42,937 bases of DNA from an uncultured Acidobacteriaceae bacterium (GTDB lineage: Bacteria > Acidobacteriota > Terriglobia > Terriglobales > Acidobacteriaceae). The notes under the pieces are model-generated. The model saw nothing but the letters and a program-made list of their open reading frames with translations. It had not been told where the DNA came from and did no database searches. The first letter of the stretch is position 1. Each line of letters starts with the position of its first letter. Shown piece after piece: positions 16,474 through 25,830 of the stretch. The position numbers and the translations under genes are program-made. The stretch is from assembly GCA_903828675.1 (NCBI GenBank), contig CAIKND010000159.1, forward strand, positions 1 through 42,937, given 5' to 3'.

Positions 16474-17634
16474 TTAGCTATCGAACTCACCGAGAGCGAG
16501 GCGCAGCTGTTGAGAATCGCTCCAAGCCAAGCGCAGGCCGCCGGCGACCGGCCCCCTGCCCATGAGTTGAACCAAGGCGATCATGGCACGCATGATCAAA
16601 GGCGCGGAGTTGTTTGGCCACAACTCACTGAGCGGGCGGATTACGCCGTTGGCGTCAGGATGGTAGGCGCGCTCGTCCCAGTTGCGGGAGCCTTGGGGAA
16701 ACTCGGGATAGTTGCGGACGGCATCGATGGTGGACTGCAGGAGGCGATGCTTCCAAGGCTCGGCGTACTGCGGCATGAAGAGGACATTGCTTATCTTGTC
16801 GCGGCGGATTTCATGGACGAACTCAGTGAAAGTGGCGGCATTGGTGAGGTTGATGTTGGCGTTGGGTTCGACGCCGTGGCGGTCGCCGCCGGAGATAAGC
16901 AGCATGTTCCACTGCTCCGCGAGACGGCGCACGGCGCGATTCTCATCCCAGTTGCGGAGGCCGTTGAGTTCGAGAGCGTGGAGGAAAGCGCCGTTCTTCT
17001 GGAGGAACTCGTTGACGAGAAACTCGTGCTTCTCCTTGCCGATGAGGTAGAGGTCCCACAAGGGGTGATTGAAGACCACCAGGACATTGGGTTCTTCGTG
17101 GAGGGCGACGAGAATCTCAGTAAGCCGTGTGTCGGAAGGATTGGCGGTGAACTCGTGGAGGGTGGCCATCCACTGTGCGGCACGGGCGCTGGGGAGGTTG
17201 TGAACGCCGAGGTGGAAGGCCTGCTGGCTGCCGTAGGGAGCGGTCCACTCGACGGAGACGGGGATGTGGCGCGCGCTGGCCACGGTGCGCAGCAGCATGG
17301 GTGCGTTGATGTTGTCGTGGTCGGAGATGGAGACCATGGGGGCCACGTCAAGATTTTCGATCTGCCGGGATTCAAGATCAAAGGCCAGCCTAGGGGTCAT
17401 GGGCGGTGTCCAATAGCTGGCGGCATAGTCGAGGCGGACACCATGAAACTTCTCGGCGCGCTGTTCGAGTCGGGCAAGCAGGGGGCGCATTACCGGGAAC
17501 TGGTTGCCGAAGTTGGCGAGGAAGTCGAGGGTTTCCTGGGACTGGTTGGTGTGACTGTGCAGCGAGACGCCGGTGCGGAAGCTCTTGGGAGCGTCCTGGT
17601 CACGCCATAGATACGAGATGGTGGAAGCGGGCAT
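16474..17634 (-). CDS. PHP-domain-like metal-dependent hydrolase
   Basis: A 386-residue protein. ATG 17634 is preferred because AGGAG lies 6 bases upstream; a longer frame to 17712 lacks this. PHP-type metal motifs occur in order: SLHSHTNQS (about residue 23), APMVSISDHDNINAP, VLVVFNHPLWD and LLISGGDRHGVEPNA. This His/Asp pattern binds two or three metal ions in PHP phosphoesterases. Long helical inserts separate the motifs. No polymerase or histidinol-phosphatase context is present, so the substrate is open. No signal peptide; probably cytoplasmic. Confidence 0.75.
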   Translation of the reverse strand: MPASTISYLWRDQDAPKSFRTGVSLHSHTNQSQETLDFLANFGNQFPVMRPLLARLEQRAEKFHGVRLDYAASYWTPPMTPRLAFDLESRQIENLDVAPMVSISDHDNINAPMLLRTVASARHIPVSVEWTAPYGSQQAFHLGVHNLPSARAAQWMATLHEFTANPSDTRLTEILVALHEEPNVLVVFNHPLWDLYLIGKEKHEFLVNEFLQKNGAFLHALELNGLRNWDENRAVRRLAEQWNMLLISGGDRHGVEPNANINLTNAATFTEFVHEIRRDKISNVLFMPQYAEPWKHRLLQSTIDAVRNYPEFPQGSRNWDERAYHPDANGVIRPLSELWPNNSAPLIMRAMIALVQLMGRGPVAGGLRLAWSDSQQLRLALGEFDS

Positions 17635-17834
17635 TTCTGCTCCTTGATCCGCGATCGTACCCGGATATCTGAAGCCAGTATCCACGCCTCGCCGTAAACG
17701 GGAGGTTAACAAGAGGCAAATTACCCTTCAATAAACAGGGGAACCCAAAGTGTTACATGAAGGGGCGGAAACGGACTGTGATATTGGCTACAAAGACCGA
17801 GGAAACCCGGAAGAAAACAGAAGCGTAAGAGACT

Positions 17835-18896
17835 CTATTTGCTGGTCTTGGCGAGTTCAGGTCCGAGGAAGTCCTCGACAGTCCAGCCGGCCATGAGTTC
17901 TTCACCTGGGGGGATCTGCTGGCTTTCGGCTAGCCTGCCTGAAGCCGCCTCGGCAACGAGATAGTTCTCCGCGAGTCCACGGCGCAGCATTTCGAAGGCC
18001 TGCTCGGGGGTGTCGGCAAACTGGAACAGCTCGATGTCTTTGGGTGAAATGGCGCCGGTGTCGACGAGGACATCGAGATTGAAGACCTTCTTCCAATACT
18101 CCGAGCCGTAGATGACGACAGTGATCTTCTTGGCGAGTTTGTGGGTCTGGGCCAGGGTGAGGATCTCGAACATTTCATCGAGGGTTCCGAATCCGCCGGG
18201 AAAGACGACCAGGGCCTTGGAGAGGTAGGCAAACCAGAGCTTGCGCATGAAGAAGTAGTGGAACTCGAAGTTAAGCGAAGGGGTGATGTAGGGATTGGGG
18301 GACTGCTCGAAAGGCAGGCGGATGTTGAGCCCGATGGTTTTTCCGCCGGCCTCCCATGCGCCGCGGTTGGCGGCTTCCATGATGCCGGGACCGCCGCCGG
18401 AGGTGACGACAAAGCGATGACGCCGCGAGGGAATGGTTTTGGCCCAGTGGGTAAGCAACTGGGAGAGGCGCCGCGCATCCTCGTAGTAGCGGGCCATTTC
18501 GACGGCTGCGACGGCGCGCCTGCGCTGGAGCTCGGACGCTGTACCCTCGGCAATCTGGGGAGCGCTGGCAGGCTGCTCGTGGCTGGGGGCAGGCTGGCGG
18601 GATCCGGTGTTCTCAAGGAGTTCCAGGGCATGGTCGGCCTCTTCGCGTCCACGAAAGCGCGCGGAGCCGAAGAACACGACCGTGTCTTGAATCTGCTCGC
18701 GGCGGAAGCGGGCCAGGGGCTCTGTGTACTCCGACAAGATGCGAATGAGGCGGCCATCGGCGCTGTTGAGAAAGGCCGGATTTTCATAGGCCAAGGGGGC
18801 GCGTTCAAGCGGCGGAGGCGCACCGTTGCCGGGTATGACGGCGGCCAGCGCCGCTTCCTTTTCCTTGTTCCCAGTTCCCTGCCCGGTATCACTCAT
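17835..18896 (-). CDS. LOG-family nucleotide phosphoribohydrolase-like protein
   Basis: A 353-residue protein with the LOG (formerly lysine decarboxylase-like) Rossmann fold: TVVFFGSARF, FVVTSGGGPGIMEAANRGAW, then KALVVFPGGFGTLDEMFEIL, which holds the PGGxGTxxE signature. Family members release the base from nucleoside monophosphates, including cytokinin precursors. Compared with standard 190-residue LOG proteins it is long: an about 60-residue N-terminal extension, a Pro/Ala-rich insert (SRQPAPSHEQPASAPQ) after the first strand, and a C-terminal tail. The upstream membrane-protein gene ends 4 bases before its ATG, so the two are an operon. Confidence 0.9.
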   Translation of the reverse strand: MSDTGQGTGNKEKEAALAAVIPGNGAPPPLERAPLAYENPAFLNSADGRLIRILSEYTEPLARFRREQIQDTVVFFGSARFRGREEADHALELLENTGSRQPAPSHEQPASAPQIAEGTASELQRRRAVAAVEMARYYEDARRLSQLLTHWAKTIPSRRHRFVVTSGGGPGIMEAANRGAWEAGGKTIGLNIRLPFEQSPNPYITPSLNFEFHYFFMRKLWFAYLSKALVVFPGGFGTLDEMFEILTLAQTHKLAKKITVVIYGSEYWKKVFNLDVLVDTGAISPKDIELFQFADTPEQAFEMLRRGLAENYLVAEAASGRLAESQQIPPGEELMAGWTVEDFLGPELAKTSK

Positions 18897-18899
18897 GGC

Positions 18900-19271
18900 T
18901 CATCCATCCCGATGGCGGATGACGTCGGAAAACGCAATCCACAGATTCAAAAGGCCCAGACCCGATACGATGCCGCGTACCGCGCCGCTGGCGGCGTACG
19001 TGGCGAGGGTGGGGAAATGGACAAAAATTGGGTTTTGGTCCCAGAACATATGCGACCAGGGGACGTAGCAGACGGCCAGGCCAATATACATGCGCAGCAT
19101 GACGCGCAGGAACAGCTCAACACGCTCAAGCCATCGGGGAATCCGCTGCGGCGCGTGAGGGGCAGCCTGCGGCGCGGGAGCGGGTACGGGGATGGGGCCA
19201 ACGGCGCGTCCGGGCAGGGTTGCCGGGCTCGCAGGCAGCGAAGACGATGTCGGTTCCGGCAACTGTGGCAT
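18900..19271 (-). CDS. Small membrane protein upstream of the LOG gene, function unknown
   Basis: A 123-residue protein. The first 45 residues are Pro/Ala-rich (GPIPVPAPAPQAAPHAPQRI) and probably disordered in the cytoplasm. Hydrophobic segments follow around residues 52-70 (FLRVMLRMYIGLAVCYVPW), 80-100 (FVHFPTLATYAASGAVRGIV) and 100-117 (GLGLLNLWIAFSDVI). The stop is 3 bases before the LOG start, giving tight translational linkage. Family not recognised. Confidence 0.7.
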   Translation of the reverse strand: MPQLPEPTSSSLPASPATLPGRAVGPIPVPAPAPQAAPHAPQRIPRWLERVELFLRVMLRMYIGLAVCYVPWSHMFWDQNPIFVHFPTLATYAASGAVRGIVSGLGLLNLWIAFSDVIRHRDG

Positions 19272-19481
19272 TCTCTTTGTCTACGCCCGCCGCCCCGATT
19301 CCTACCGGACCACAGGGGCTCGGTGCAGACCGAATACCCGGCCCGGCACGGGGGCGTTCAAATGCAACGGTAACACAGCGAGGCTGGCTAACAGGCAGTC
19401 CTTTCCGCTGGGCAGCTAGGCGGGATGACCTGCGCTTTTCGGTTTTCGTTTCAGAGTGAGGCGAAGGCCTGCCTATGCGGC

Positions 19482-19511
19482 TTGATACGGGCAGTGGACC
19501 CGGACTAGGAT
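19482..19511 (+). promoter_or_regulatory. Candidate promoter for the 19599 gene
   Basis: TTGATA (19482-19487), an 18-base spacer and TAGGAT (19506-19511), 88 bases upstream of the start. The rest of the 327-base divergent space holds nothing else I can support. Confidence 0.35.
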
Positions 19512-19598
19512 GTTACCGCGCGCCCGGAGCAGCGTCCAATGGGCGGGTGCTGTTTGGAAGTGTGTGAATTTGGAAGTATCGGAAGGGAGGCTCCTCCC

Positions 19599-20141
19599 AT
19601 GAAGCGATTCGCTTTATTCACGTTCACGATTCTTATTGGGGCAGTCGGATTGGCTGGCGCGTCGGCGCAAACCATGCCCACGCAACCTCCTCAGACAATC
19701 TACCTTTTGCCACAGCCGGGGATGGGAGGCTGCCCTGTGTCGCTGCGGGCGCAGCAAGTGGGGTCGGCGGGCATGCTGGCGGCCGAAAAGGGTCCGCCCA
19801 AAGGGACTGGCCAGGGCCTGCACCTGATCCTGATGAGTCCTGACCTAAGAAAGATCGCGGGGGCCACGGTCACAGTACGCGGCCTAACGGCTAAAGGGAG
19901 GGTAGTACAAGCGCTGTCAAACCAGGCCGACTCCTCTGACACGGCGAGAACTCTGAATGTCACATTCGTCGCGGGTGAGGGCAAAGAAGCGGCCGCAGAT
20001 TTGTGGGTAGAGGGCATGACGGCGGTGCGCACGGTCAACCTGAACTCCGTGACGTTCGTGGACGGCTCGACCTGGAAGCCTCTCGCAGGCAGTTCCTGCC
20101 GCGTCGTCCCCGATCCCATGATGTTGATCAATGGCCGTTGA
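19599..20141 (+). CDS. Exported protein of unknown function
   Basis: About 180 residues. ATG 19599 is chosen because GGGAGG lies 8 bases upstream and a signal peptide starts at once (KRFALFTFTILIGAVGLAGA, cleavage after SAQ or ASA). The mature part has two cysteines (GGCPVSLRAQQVG and SSCRVVPDP), likely a disulfide, and an immunoglobulin-like strand pattern (LHLILMSPDLRKIAGATVTV; VNLNSVTFVDGSTW). It converges on the 20193 gene with only 51 bases between stops. Confidence 0.8.
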   Translation: MKRFALFTFTILIGAVGLAGASAQTMPTQPPQTIYLLPQPGMGGCPVSLRAQQVGSAGMLAAEKGPPKGTGQGLHLILMSPDLRKIAGATVTVRGLTAKGRVVQALSNQADSSDTARTLNVTFVAGEGKEAAADLWVEGMTAVRTVNLNSVTFVDGSTWKPLAGSSCRVVPDPMMLINGR

Positions 20142-20192
20142 GAGCGCCAGGGGGCAGGCTAAGTCGCGCCGCATACATGCCGCGTTATCGGC

Positions 20193-20930
20193 TTATTCCT
20201 GCGGTGTCTTGGATTCGATCTGGTAGGTCCCGTAGTCGATGTTGAAGATGGCGGCGCCGCCAATTCTGACCTTGGTATCGCTGCGGTTGTGCTGGGGAAA
20301 CCAGAAAATGCCGGTCTTCGCGAACGATTGGTGGATGGTAGTGCGGGAGATCCAGAACGAGGGGCTTTTGGCGGGTTTCGCCTCGATCTTGGCGAGGGCG
20401 AAGTCGACCGCGTCCACCCAGATTTTGCCCTCGTAAAGGAACTTGCTCGGGACCAGGGGCTCGACGTCGAGAATGTAGGCGGGGCGTCCCGCCAGATCTT
20501 CGATGCCGGCGAGATGAAACTTGTAATTCGCTGCGGTGAGGGCGGTTGACTGAGAGTCCCGCGAAGCCTCTTTCTCGCTTTCGACAGCGCGCTTGAGCAC
20601 CTTTTCGCAGAGGAGCTTCGAACCGCTCTCAGACAGGATGCGGAAGCTCTTTCCCGACGCTGCGTTGTAGTTGACCTCGACTTCCAAGGCGCCTTCGAGC
20701 TTTGTGGCGAAGCCCTGGTATTCGGCCTGGTAATGGCGCACGGCGTGGTAGCGCAGGAGTTGCTGGGTGCGCTGCTGGTTATGGCGCTGCATCTGGGCAA
20801 TAATCTGCTCGGCGGTGGGGATTTGCGCGGCGGCGGGCGGGAGCTGATTCGCGTTCTGTGGCCGAAGCACACCCGGCAAGCCAGCCAGGGCGACAGTCAG
20901 AAATATGATTGCGCGCCGGAGAAGGAGCAT
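20193..20930 (-). CDS. Exported LolA-like (outer-membrane lipoprotein-sorting type) protein
   Basis: A 245-residue protein with a signal peptide (LLLRRAIIFLTVALAGLPGV). TAEQIIAQMQRHNQQRTQ near residue 40, VRHYQAEYQG, a run of antiparallel strands (LEVEVNYNAASGKSFRILSE), then GRPAYILDVEPL and KIWVDAVDFALAKIEAKPA follow. This order resembles the half-barrel LolA/LolB or DUF4292-type fold seen in exported acidobacterial proteins. The assignment rests on pattern, not a signature motif. Confidence 0.72.
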   Translation of the reverse strand: MLLLRRAIIFLTVALAGLPGVLRPQNANQLPPAAAQIPTAEQIIAQMQRHNQQRTQQLLRYHAVRHYQAEYQGFATKLEGALEVEVNYNAASGKSFRILSESGSKLLCEKVLKRAVESEKEASRDSQSTALTAANYKFHLAGIEDLAGRPAYILDVEPLVPSKFLYEGKIWVDAVDFALAKIEAKPAKSPSFWISRTTIHQSFAKTGIFWFPQHNRSDTKVRIGGAAIFNIDYGTYQIESKTPQE

Positions 20931-21657
20931 GAAGGCATGATAACCCTGGAAACCTCGATTTTGGGCCAGCTCCTTGAGGGGCCGGGCTATGTGCTTCTGT
21001 CAGGACACGGATGAACTGGCTTTCTATCTGCCTGGTCCTGCTAGAGAGACAATCTAACCGGGTGCACGGATTATTGCGACCATGGTCCGCTTCTTTTTGC
21101 CGGGCGCCGAGGGTTGACTGGAAAAATGCTGAAAGACTGAATCGAAGTGTTCAAAAATGAACGGACAACTTCCCCTATTGCAGGAACATCATATCCATGT
21201 GCGCTGGTTCTCGCGTCCCGGCACGGAACGACGAGGGACAGAAGCGGGGATTCAGCCCCCTTTCCGCACATGGGCCTAATCTACAGGCGGAGCCCCGTTG
21301 GACCGTCGCGCAGGGTGCGCGGAGACCGGCGGGAACCCCGCATTTGCAAAGTAACGCCATTCCTCAGTCGTGCGTTATCGGGGAGCAGGCAGGAGATTTC
21401 AAGATCTCCTGCCTTCTCCCCGAAATATATTCAGGCCGATTCTCTGCATGACTCCCTCTCCTCCCCGCCGTCACTAAAGACCAGAGAGTTCGCGCCCTTG
21501 CGGGCCTGTAAGCCATCCGCCACGGTTGCGGCCGGTTGAGTTTCGCACCAGATTCCGCAACAGCGGAAATGAACGTAAGTAGTTTGGAAAATGAGAGAAT
21601 GGGAGCAGCGACCGGTTGGCCAACCAGGCCCATCCGAAGCGGGGAAAACTCTTGACC
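20931..21657. other. 727-base intergenic region without a supported gene
   Basis: Open frames here on either strand are low-complexity and lack ribosome binding sites. The only clear structure is the long hairpin at 21379-21422, listed separately. Divergent promoters for the genes on both sides are expected but I could not identify good hexamers. Confidence 0.6.
21379..21422. repeat. 19-bp inverted repeat with a 6-base loop
   Basis: CGGGGAGCAGGCAGGAGAT and CGGGGAGAAGGCAGGAGAT (complement of the right arm) match at 18 of 19 positions around TTCAAG. No T-run follows on either strand. It stands 240 bases upstream of the isomerase gene. Confidence 0.8.
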
Positions 21658-22479
21658 ATGCTGCGTGTGCTATCGACTCATCTGTTCCTGAACCAACGGC
21701 TGCACCCTGGGCTGCTTGAACTTGCCGGGCGATCCGGCGCAGAGGCGGTGGAGATATTTGCCGCCCGCCAGCACTTTGACTACACCAGCCGAGAGCAGGT
21801 AACTGAGCTCGGCAACTGGTTTCGGTCGAACGCAGTTGTCCCATTTTCGATGCACGCGCCGCTCTTCCCTGACTACGAGATGGGCCGCGCCGGAGCACCT
21901 GCGGTGAATGTGCTGCACCCTGAAAAAGCCCTGCGCATCGACGCCATGGACGAGATCAAACGCGCCCTGGAGACAGCCGAGCAAATCCCGCTTCAGAACC
22001 TGGTTGTTCATCTAGGCGAGCGATTCGATGGCTGGTCGCAACGGACCATGGAGTACGCACAGACGGCGCTGGAACATCTGGGGGCCTTTGCCCGCCCTAT
22101 GGGCGTCCGACTGCTGGTGGAGAACCTGCTGAGCGAGGCCACCAGACCTGAGCACCTGATGCTGATTCTTGAGTTGGGGCATCTGGATAATGTGGGGATT
22201 TGCCTGGACCTGGGTCATGCTCACCTCACTGTCGGAGTAGCCCAGGCATTTGCTTCCTTGGGCAACCGGATAGCCTCAGTGCACGTACACGACAACCACG
22301 GCACCAAGGACGAGCATTTGTGGCCCGGCGACGGGACCATCGATTGGCCGGGCACGGTGGAGTTACTGAAGGCGCTGGCCACGCCACCAGCCACGGTTCT
22401 GGAGATCAGCCAGAACGTGCCTGAGGAGTCTGCCGGCCTTCCTGCGCGGATCGAGCAGGGGTTTGCCCGATTGGCCTGA
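21658..22479 (+). CDS. Sugar phosphate isomerase/epimerase-like TIM-barrel protein
   Basis: A 273-residue cytoplasmic protein of the xylose isomerase-like/AP endonuclease 2 superfamily. Barrel and metal motifs: GAEAVEIFAARQHFDY, FSMHAPLFPDYEMG, NLVVHLGERFDGW, RLLVENLLSEATRPEH (Glu ligand), VGICLDLGHAHLTVG (Asp and His), IASVHVHDNHGTKDEH (His/Asp), GDGTIDWPGTVELLK, and PATVLEISQ (final Glu). All ligands are present, so it is probably an active metal-dependent isomerase or epimerase. ATG 21658 starts the conserved part; an earlier ATG at 21616 would add 14 untypical residues. The substrate is not indicated by neighbours. Confidence 0.87.
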   Translation: MLRVLSTHLFLNQRLHPGLLELAGRSGAEAVEIFAARQHFDYTSREQVTELGNWFRSNAVVPFSMHAPLFPDYEMGRAGAPAVNVLHPEKALRIDAMDEIKRALETAEQIPLQNLVVHLGERFDGWSQRTMEYAQTALEHLGAFARPMGVRLLVENLLSEATRPEHLMLILELGHLDNVGICLDLGHAHLTVGVAQAFASLGNRIASVHVHDNHGTKDEHLWPGDGTIDWPGTVELLKALATPPATVLEISQNVPEESAGLPARIEQGFARLA

Positions 22480-22634
22480 GTCGCGGTGGAGGCTGCTGCA
22501 CAATCAGGTGTTTGAGGCCTACGAGATTTCCCTCGGGGGCCAAAGAGGCCGCGGAAGAATGCGTGGATTAAGGCGAAGGGCCTGAAAAGCCTACCTCAGG
22601 GCTTAAATGCCTCGATGACTCCATGCCTCATCTA

Positions 22635-22652
22635 CCGGGGATAAATCCCCGG
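22635..22652. repeat. Short palindrome between convergent genes
   Basis: CCGGGGAT-AA-ATCCCCGG is an 8-bp perfect stem with a 2-base centre. It lies in the 297-base gap between the isomerase stop and the S53 protease stop. It could terminate either transcript but lacks a T-run. No gene is seen in the gap. Confidence 0.5.
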
Positions 22653-22776
22653 CCTGCCGCCCGAATAGGTTTTTCCGCAACATGTAAAGCCATTGATCTT
22701 GCCGCTCCGCTAGCGACGCCGCGATCCAGGGGATACCCCGGCCGCGCCGTTTCACAACGGGGACATCCGAGAAGTT

Positions 22777-25374
22777 CTACTGATACGCAGGGTCGAGGCG
22801 CAGAGGTTGAGGGAGGGGTTGCGGGAGGGGTTGCGGGAGTTGCACGCGGATCGGTATGGGTGTGCCGCATCGAGCACGCAGCGGCATCATGAGGCTCGGA
22901 CATCCTAAGGTTCTTTGCATTTGCACGGTGATGCGCTGAGTGGAGACGAGCCCGTCGCCCGCGGCTGAAACGACAAAGGTGAAATTGCCTGGATTTACCT
23001 GAGCGGAAGCTGTGAGTGTCAGAGTTACGATATTGCCGCCGACGCCCAGAGCCGGCGTGATCTGGTTAGTGGACCATGCGGCGGTGACGCCGGAACGCAG
23101 GCCGCTAATGGAGAAGTTAATGCTCCCGCTGAATGAACCGGCGGTGACAGCGCCCAAACTCACGGTGGCGAAACCGCCCGGGGCCAAGGCCACTAGATTC
23201 GACGCGGCAGTGATGGCGAGCGTGGGCGGCGCCGTTACCGTAAGGGCATAGGCAAGCGTTGCTGCCCCGGAGGCATCGGTGCCATCAATGACGATGGTTT
23301 GTGTTGCGGGGGCAATCGCAGAAGCGGCTGAAACGGTGACTTTGACGGGGGTACCGGGGAGAACGACGGGCGAACTGAACGTAACGTTGATGCCGCTGGG
23401 TGCGCTGGCTGCCAAGGTGACCGCATTCCTGGCGGAGCCTGACTCTGAAACGCTGATAGTGAAAGTGGCCGTTGAACCGGCGGGGATGCTGCCTGCGGCG
23501 GAGGACGCCGTGAGCGTGAAGTCGGCGCTGGCAGCCTGGTCCGACGCAGAACCCCAGCTGCCAACCAGAACCGCACCATCGACAGAGCCCAGTCCGGTGG
23601 CGAGATTATAGGTTGCGCCGCTGGCGGTGAATCCGGCGACACCGGGAACGGTGTTATTTCCCGAGGGAGTGGCGTGGAACGGATTGCGCTGCGCATTGAC
23701 GAGCGAATAGAGACCGGCATTGGCGCTTCCCTGCCCTGCACCGCCCATTTTCTGCACCACAAGGGCCATGATGGCGGCGAACGCAGGCGTTGCAGCCGAA
23801 GTGCCGGAGACAATCCAATAGGAATTGTTCTGGTACACCATATATCCGTCATGAGATGCGGCCGCCAGGGAAACATCGGGAACGGCCCTCATGCCGTTGG
23901 CACCGCCGGCACCGCTGACTTCCGCTTGCCAGGCAGGCTGCGCATACACGGCGCTGGCACCGCCTCCGGAGGCCCACAGACCGGAGCCGCCGCTCGACGC
24001 GCTCTCGTTCCATACTTGCTCGGGGATATAACTCAAAGCCGATTCATAACTCGATGAGTTAGTCGCGGACCAGTACTGAGATGAATTGGAACCTTCGTTG
24101 AACTGCGTTCCGCCGACGCAGGTGGAGTAGGGCGAGCTGCAAAGTCCATTGACCGCGGCCTTCGATCCCTTGCCTGCAGAGCCAGAGGAACAGCCCGCCG
24201 CACCCGCATCACCAGAAGCTACAAAGACGCTGATGCCCTCGCTTGCCGCCTGCTGCCACAAGCTGTTGTAAAAGGTTCGCTCGGTGGAGCCCATGTCCTG
24301 CTCGCAACTGCCGTAGCTGACGCTGAGTATGGGCGCGAGGTCATGGTTAACGGCATATTGCGCGGACAGGTCAACGCCGTCCGTGGTGGAGGTGGAAGCC
24401 GCCGCAACCATCGTAACCGCAGCCGCTGGAGCCACCGCTCCTGCCCACTCAACGTCCAGCGTCGCCTCGTCCTGATCGTTTGCAACCAGGCCAGGGTTTC
24501 TGCCGGCTAGAATCACCGCCGGAACGTTTGCGGCCAGGCCGGAGAGCGAGCGAAAGGCGGCCACGTCGCTGATGTTGATGTTGCTTCGCCCTGCGATCGC
24601 GATGGTGATTCCCGCTCCCGCGACGCCGGCGCTGAAGAGCGGATTCAGATCGTAGATGGCCGAGAAATCCGCTGGGAAAAGATAGTGGGTGCTGCCTGCC
24701 GAATAGAGCGGTCTTGTCTTAACCAGAGGGAGAAGTTCGGTTGAGACTTGCGGCCCGAGCGGCCTGTGCGTACTTATCTCCGAATTGCGCCTGAAGTTAT
24801 GCAGAGAAACGATGCCACTTACAACGCCGCTGAGCGCTGAGGGAACCTGAGGGTCCTGGGAGTTTGCGACATGGGTAACTCCGTTTACTTGATAGCGACG
24901 CATTACAGTGTGGAATGTATCGGATATCTGGCCGGCTGTTCCTGAAAAGATTAGAAGGCGGTTACCGGCTGGAGTATCTTCCACGGTAAATCCCTGCCCT
25001 GCAAGCCAGGCCTCAACGCGCGCCCTGTCCTGCGCACTGACACCGAATCGCGCGCCAAACTCGGCGGGGGTGAGCCAGTGATGATAGAGCGGCGAGACTG
25101 AATCCTGCTGCGCTTCAACCAATGCATCGAGCGCCGCCTGCTGCGAGGCCGAGGGCGTCAACTGCAGGATCATGCTGTCCATGCGGGTCTCCGCATTCAT
25201 TGCACCCTGATCAAACTCCGCGCGCGCCAGGGGATGCACGTTGCCGTAGAGAGTGACCGCCTGCGTCTCGTCAATACGGACGGGAACGCGATGCGCGGTG
25301 ACTTGCGCCAGGGCGCAGGAAGCCGAAGCCGTGAGCGCGAGCGCTCCGGCCAGGTACGAGGGAAGCTTGATCAA
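22777..25374 (-). CDS. Pro-kumamolisin-type S53 (sedolisin) serine-carboxyl protease with C-terminal beta domains
   Basis: An 865-residue secreted protein. The start is TTG 25374; the signal peptide (YLAGALALTASASCALA) begins at once, which supports it. The pro-domain (about 25-200) has SPLYHHWLTPAEFGARFGVS. The catalytic domain shows DEATLDVEWAGAVAP with the Glu/Asp pair, ILSVSYGSCE, SVFVASGDAGAAGCS with the oxyanion Asp, and SGTSAATPAFAAIMAL with the nucleophile Ser. S53 enzymes are acid-active extracellular peptidases. After about residue 600, three immunoglobulin-like segments follow (FTISVSESGSARNAVTLAAS). The last 40 residues change character and end in repeated PQPL units, encoded by a 12-base tandem repeat near 22800-22840; this may be a frameshifted or eroded end. 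Confidence 0.92.
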   Translation of the reverse strand: MIKLPSYLAGALALTASASCALAQVTAHRVPVRIDETQAVTLYGNVHPLARAEFDQGAMNAETRMDSMILQLTPSASQQAALDALVEAQQDSVSPLYHHWLTPAEFGARFGVSAQDRARVEAWLAGQGFTVEDTPAGNRLLIFSGTAGQISDTFHTVMRRYQVNGVTHVANSQDPQVPSALSGVVSGIVSLHNFRRNSEISTHRPLGPQVSTELLPLVKTRPLYSAGSTHYLFPADFSAIYDLNPLFSAGVAGAGITIAIAGRSNINISDVAAFRSLSGLAANVPAVILAGRNPGLVANDQDEATLDVEWAGAVAPAAAVTMVAAASTSTTDGVDLSAQYAVNHDLAPILSVSYGSCEQDMGSTERTFYNSLWQQAASEGISVFVASGDAGAAGCSSGSAGKGSKAAVNGLCSSPYSTCVGGTQFNEGSNSSQYWSATNSSSYESALSYIPEQVWNESASSGGSGLWASGGGASAVYAQPAWQAEVSGAGGANGMRAVPDVSLAAASHDGYMVYQNNSYWIVSGTSAATPAFAAIMALVVQKMGGAGQGSANAGLYSLVNAQRNPFHATPSGNNTVPGVAGFTASGATYNLATGLGSVDGAVLVGSWGSASDQAASADFTLTASSAAGSIPAGSTATFTISVSESGSARNAVTLAASAPSGINVTFSSPVVLPGTPVKVTVSAASAIAPATQTIVIDGTDASGAATLAYALTVTAPPTLAITAASNLVALAPGGFATVSLGAVTAGSFSGSINFSISGLRSGVTAAWSTNQITPALGVGGNIVTLTLTASAQVNPGNFTFVVSAAGDGLVSTQRITVQMQRTLGCPSLMMPLRARCGTPIPIRVQLPQPLPQPLPQPLRLDPAYQ

Positions 25375-25558
25375 TTTGGAGTTATCTGCCTTTCAAGACC
25401 GGGGAGGGCGGAGATAAGTGCCAGTGCCAATCCGTGGTCTTAGCTTTTACTAATCTAAGACGGAATGCTAAAAGACTTTAATGAATTCTTTTCGACTTTT
25501 GAGTTATCCGATCACCGAGGTACTTAGAGCTGGCCTGAAACTGGACAGAATGAACTCC

Positions 25559-25691
25559 AGGGAACCCCTGATTAAGTCCTATTCCACGCCGGGCAGTCCC
25601 TCGGGGGCTGAAGTCCTCGCTCATTTTGCAACATTTGCGGCACGGCTGAAGCCGTGCCCTTTCAAAACATCTACTTATTCAGAGGTTCCCT
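25559..25691. mobile_element. MITE-like 133-bp element, copy 1
   Basis: Terminal inverted repeats: AGGGAACCCCTGATTAAG (25559-25576) and the complement of CTTATTCAGAGGTTCCCT (25674-25691), 16 of 18 matching. The inside contains GGGGGCTGAAGTCCTC and GCACGGCTGAAGCCGTGCCC, each a small hairpin. A second element of exactly the same length lies at 28038-28170. No coding capacity. The rest of the 450-base gap upstream of the GH36 gene is empty of genes. Confidence 0.7.
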
Positions 25692-25830
25692 CGATTGAAA
25701 ATTGGGCAGAGTGACGGGTGGGAGGCGGAGGGCAGAGGGGGTTCATTGATGGTCTGCCGCTTCTTCCGGAACGCATACGGTTGCCAGTGTGATAGGATTC
25801 GGTCGCTACGAATCCTGAAGAAATTGGAGT

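Noticed and set aside
16432..17610. Plus-strand open frame of 392 codons opposite the PHP gene
   Set aside because: Low-complexity Gly/Val/Glu composition typical of an antisense shadow; the minus strand has ordered metal-binding motifs and a ribosome binding site.
18141..19373. Plus-strand open frame opposite the LOG operon
   Set aside because: Antisense shadow; the minus strand has the PGGFGTLDE signature and tight gene spacing.
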